A stretch of 50,248 nucleotides of DNA from Williamsia faeni (GTDB taxonomy: Bacteria > Actinomycetota > Actinomycetes > Mycobacteriales > Mycobacteriaceae), in assembly GCA_003202005.1 (NCBI GenBank), contig QJJF01000017.1, positions 1-50,248 of the forward strand, given 5' to 3'. The first letter of the stretch is position 1; each line of letters opens with the position of its first letter. This document shows, one piece after another, positions 50,114-50,248 of this stretch. The translations under genes and the position numbers were made by a program. The notes beneath the pieces were generated by a model. That model worked only from the letters and a program-made list of their open reading frames with translations, was not told the origin of the DNA and ran no database searches.

Positions 50114-50248
50114 TCAGGCGGCGAGGGTGAGTGTTCGCCGGTTGTAGGCCGGAAGTGGTCTTCGCTGCGGGTCGATGTCAGCCGGCGGGATCAGCCACGG
50201 ATGCCCATCGGAGCCCATGATCACCTCCCAGTCGGTGTGGTGGACCGC
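50114..50248 (-). CDS. DUF222/HNH 13E12-family protein, C-terminal end (cut by window edge)
   Basis: The last 44 codons and stop of a minus-strand gene that continues beyond the right edge. It reads AVHHTDWEVIMGSDGHPWLI, then the ending RRPLPAYNRRTLTLAA, the typical tail of 13E12-family HNH proteins of mycolate actinobacteria. The first visible residues lie just after the HNH domain. It is the same family and orientation as the protein at 1-911. The gap between it and the hutD-like gene (49901-50113) shows no convincing gene. Confidence 0.82.
   Translation of the reverse strand, partial: AVHHTDWEVIMGSDGHPWLIPPADIDPQRRPLPAYNRRTLTLAA

Overview
The window looks like chromosomal DNA from a high-GC, mycolic-acid-containing actinobacterium, with Gordonia as my best guess and Rhodococcus, Williamsia or Mycobacterium as alternatives. 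The signs are a complete yrbE/mce operon, a bacterial XPB helicase, a DapC aminotransferase very like the mycobacterial one, a six-helix plus HAMP adenylate cyclase of the Rv1318c/Rv1320c type, and 13E12-family (DUF222) proteins at both ends of the window. No rRNA, tRNA, CRISPR array or recognisable transposase was found.

Layout. 1-911: N-terminal part of a DUF222/13E12 protein. 1155-9833: housekeeping and mixed genes (broken DUF899 gene, XPB helicase, LppU-like protein, dapC, AlkB-like oxygenase, tandem pair of SDRs, adenylate cyclase). 9975-20375: a YceI protein, then an aerobic CO dehydrogenase cluster on the minus strand. It holds coxM, coxS and form I coxL, XdhC fused to a YHS domain, a MobA-like protein, coxD (AAA+), coxE (VWA) and a second XdhC. 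A divergent LysR gene resembles the mycobacterial regulator CutR. 20553-21287: a hydrolase, followed by a convergent intergenic region with a phased repeat array. 21646-33417: a complete Mce lipid-import operon (yrbEA, yrbEB, mceA-F and an Mce-associated protein) with an SDR and a cytochrome P450 upstream. 33707-34235: two broken genes joined head to head (TetR and SGNH hydrolase), apparently a deletion scar. 34232-36275: a secreted intradiol-dioxygenase-like lipoprotein and a YihY membrane protein.

36278-49900 is the most interesting part: what looks like a methylated-amine utilisation island. A minus-strand operon carries an EutQ-like cupin, a DmmA-like subunit, a PDR-type flavin/[2Fe-2S] reductase and a DUF3445 haem N-demethylase subunit. 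These should convert dimethylamine (or another secondary amine) to methylamine plus formaldehyde. The divergent plus-strand operon carries a sarcosine-oxidase-beta-like flavoprotein, a GmaS-like ligase and MgsA/B/C N-methylglutamate synthase. These should carry methylamine through gamma-glutamylmethylamide and N-methylglutamate back to glutamate plus formaldehyde. An ammonium transporter lies beside them. Two close paralogues of an XRE-cupin regulator are present, one on each side, and a motif (AGTGTTTCCTGA and variants) recurs upstream of the first regulator and in the promoter region shared by the two operons. The operon ends in an M20 amidohydrolase and a frameshifted HutD-like gene, next to the C-terminus of another 13E12 protein.

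The two 13E12 pieces lie in the same orientation about 49 kb apart, so the region between them could in principle be a recombination unit. All functions are inferred by reading the sequence; no database search was run.
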